A DNA stretch of 5,643 nucleotides. It comes from Chloroflexota bacterium. Lineage in GTDB: Bacteria > Chloroflexota > Anaerolineae > Anaerolineales > UBA4823. The notes beneath the pieces are model-generated. The model was not told where the DNA came from, did not search any database, and was given only the letters and a program-made list of their open reading frames with translations. Positions 5,394 through 5,643 of the stretch are shown here, piece after piece (position 1 is the stretch's first letter; each line of letters opens with the position of its first letter). The position numbers and the translations under genes are program-made. The stretch is taken from positions 1 through 5,643 of the forward strand of contig JAJZSS010000140.1 of the NCBI GenBank assembly GCA_021849525.1, in the 5' to 3' direction.

Positions 5394-5643
5394 TCAGGTC
5401 TGGAATATCCAGATGATCAGGTAATATCCAATCACACCTGCCCAGAGCCAGGAGTCGATGCGGTCGAACATTCCCCCATGCCCGGGCAGTAGTGTCCCCG
5501 AGTCTTTTGCCCCGACCTGGCGCTTGATCATACTTTCGCCAAGATCGCCAAGCGGGGTAAGCAAACTTAATACCAGACCCAGCCATAAGCCATGGAGGGG
5601 AGTAAGCCCGAGCGCGGTGGCGCCGAGGGATAAATAGCCCAGA
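5394..5643 (-). CDS. cdsA: Phosphatidate cytidylyltransferase (CDP-diglyceride synthetase), C-terminal part
   Basis: Only the last 82 residues are in the window; the gene continues beyond 5643. This membrane enzyme converts phosphatidate and CTP to CDP-diacylglycerol, the precursor of bacterial phospholipids. The visible part carries the full family signature: [10 protein letters not shown], then [12 protein letters not shown], then MFDRIDS, with the Lys-Asp, Pro-Gly-His-Gly-Gly and Asp-Arg-x-Asp-Ser residues in place. Hydrophobic segments flank it, and the chain ends in a membrane helix ([15 protein letters not shown]) and QT before TGA at 5394-5396. No terminator is evident after it, so some transcripts may run into the metK leader, where the riboswitch would still act on them. 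Confidence 0.95.
   Translation of the reverse strand, partial: LGYLSLGATALGLTPLHGLWLGLVLSLLTPLGDLGESMIKRQVGAKDSGTLLPGHGGMFDRIDSWLWAGVIGYYLIIWIFQT

Noticed and set aside
5262..5492. Plus-strand open frame of 76 codons
   Set aside because: It overlaps the SAM-I riboswitch, the metK promoter and the cdsA 3' end on the opposite strand, so it is not a credible gene.

Overview
The window looks like chromosomal core and near-core DNA from a free-living bacterium of moderate GC content. The gene mix is a Fur-family regulator with a CbiM(N)QO metal importer, metK under a SAM-I riboswitch, and cdsA. Together with the protein style, this would suit a Chloroflexota (Anaerolineae-like) genome. That placement is a guess from general resemblance and was not tested. 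No mobile element, CRISPR array or phage gene is visible.

Left part (1-410): a minus-strand tRNA-Lys(UUU) has its own sigma70-type promoter (272-300) and two successive intrinsic terminators downstream (141-179 and 108-129). Positions 1-107 hold no gene that I can support. Diverging from the tRNA is a second strong promoter (347-375), which drives a 107-residue thioredoxin with an unusual CHPC active site. That gene ends at a strong hairpin (758-786).

Middle (818-3860): four tightly packed plus-strand genes form one operon. They are a Fur-family repressor, cbiM with a fused PDGLE/CbiN-like tail, cbiQ and cbiO. A perfect 9-4-9 palindrome containing TTGCAA-N4-TTGCAA overlaps the expected transcription start, just after an extended -10 element. 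The simplest reading is an autoregulated nickel (or cobalt/zinc) uptake unit: the metal-loaded Fur-family protein shuts off itself and the energy-coupling-factor transporter. No cobalamin riboswitch is present, which fits nickel better than B12-linked cobalt uptake. The operon ends at a hairpin with A and T flanks that can serve both this operon and metK, which converges from the other side.

Right part (3884-5643, minus strand): metK (S-adenosylmethionine synthetase) is preceded by a complete transcriptional SAM-I riboswitch. Its promoter, aptamer, antiterminator, terminator and Shine-Dalgarno sequence can all be read. Upstream of that promoter is the C-terminal 82 residues of cdsA (CDP-diglyceride synthetase), cut by the window edge.

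Overall this is a conventional region. The most interesting points are the Nur-like operator, the seven-residue extension before the metal-binding N-terminus of CbiM, the CHPC thioredoxin, and some unexplained repeat structure downstream of the tRNA.
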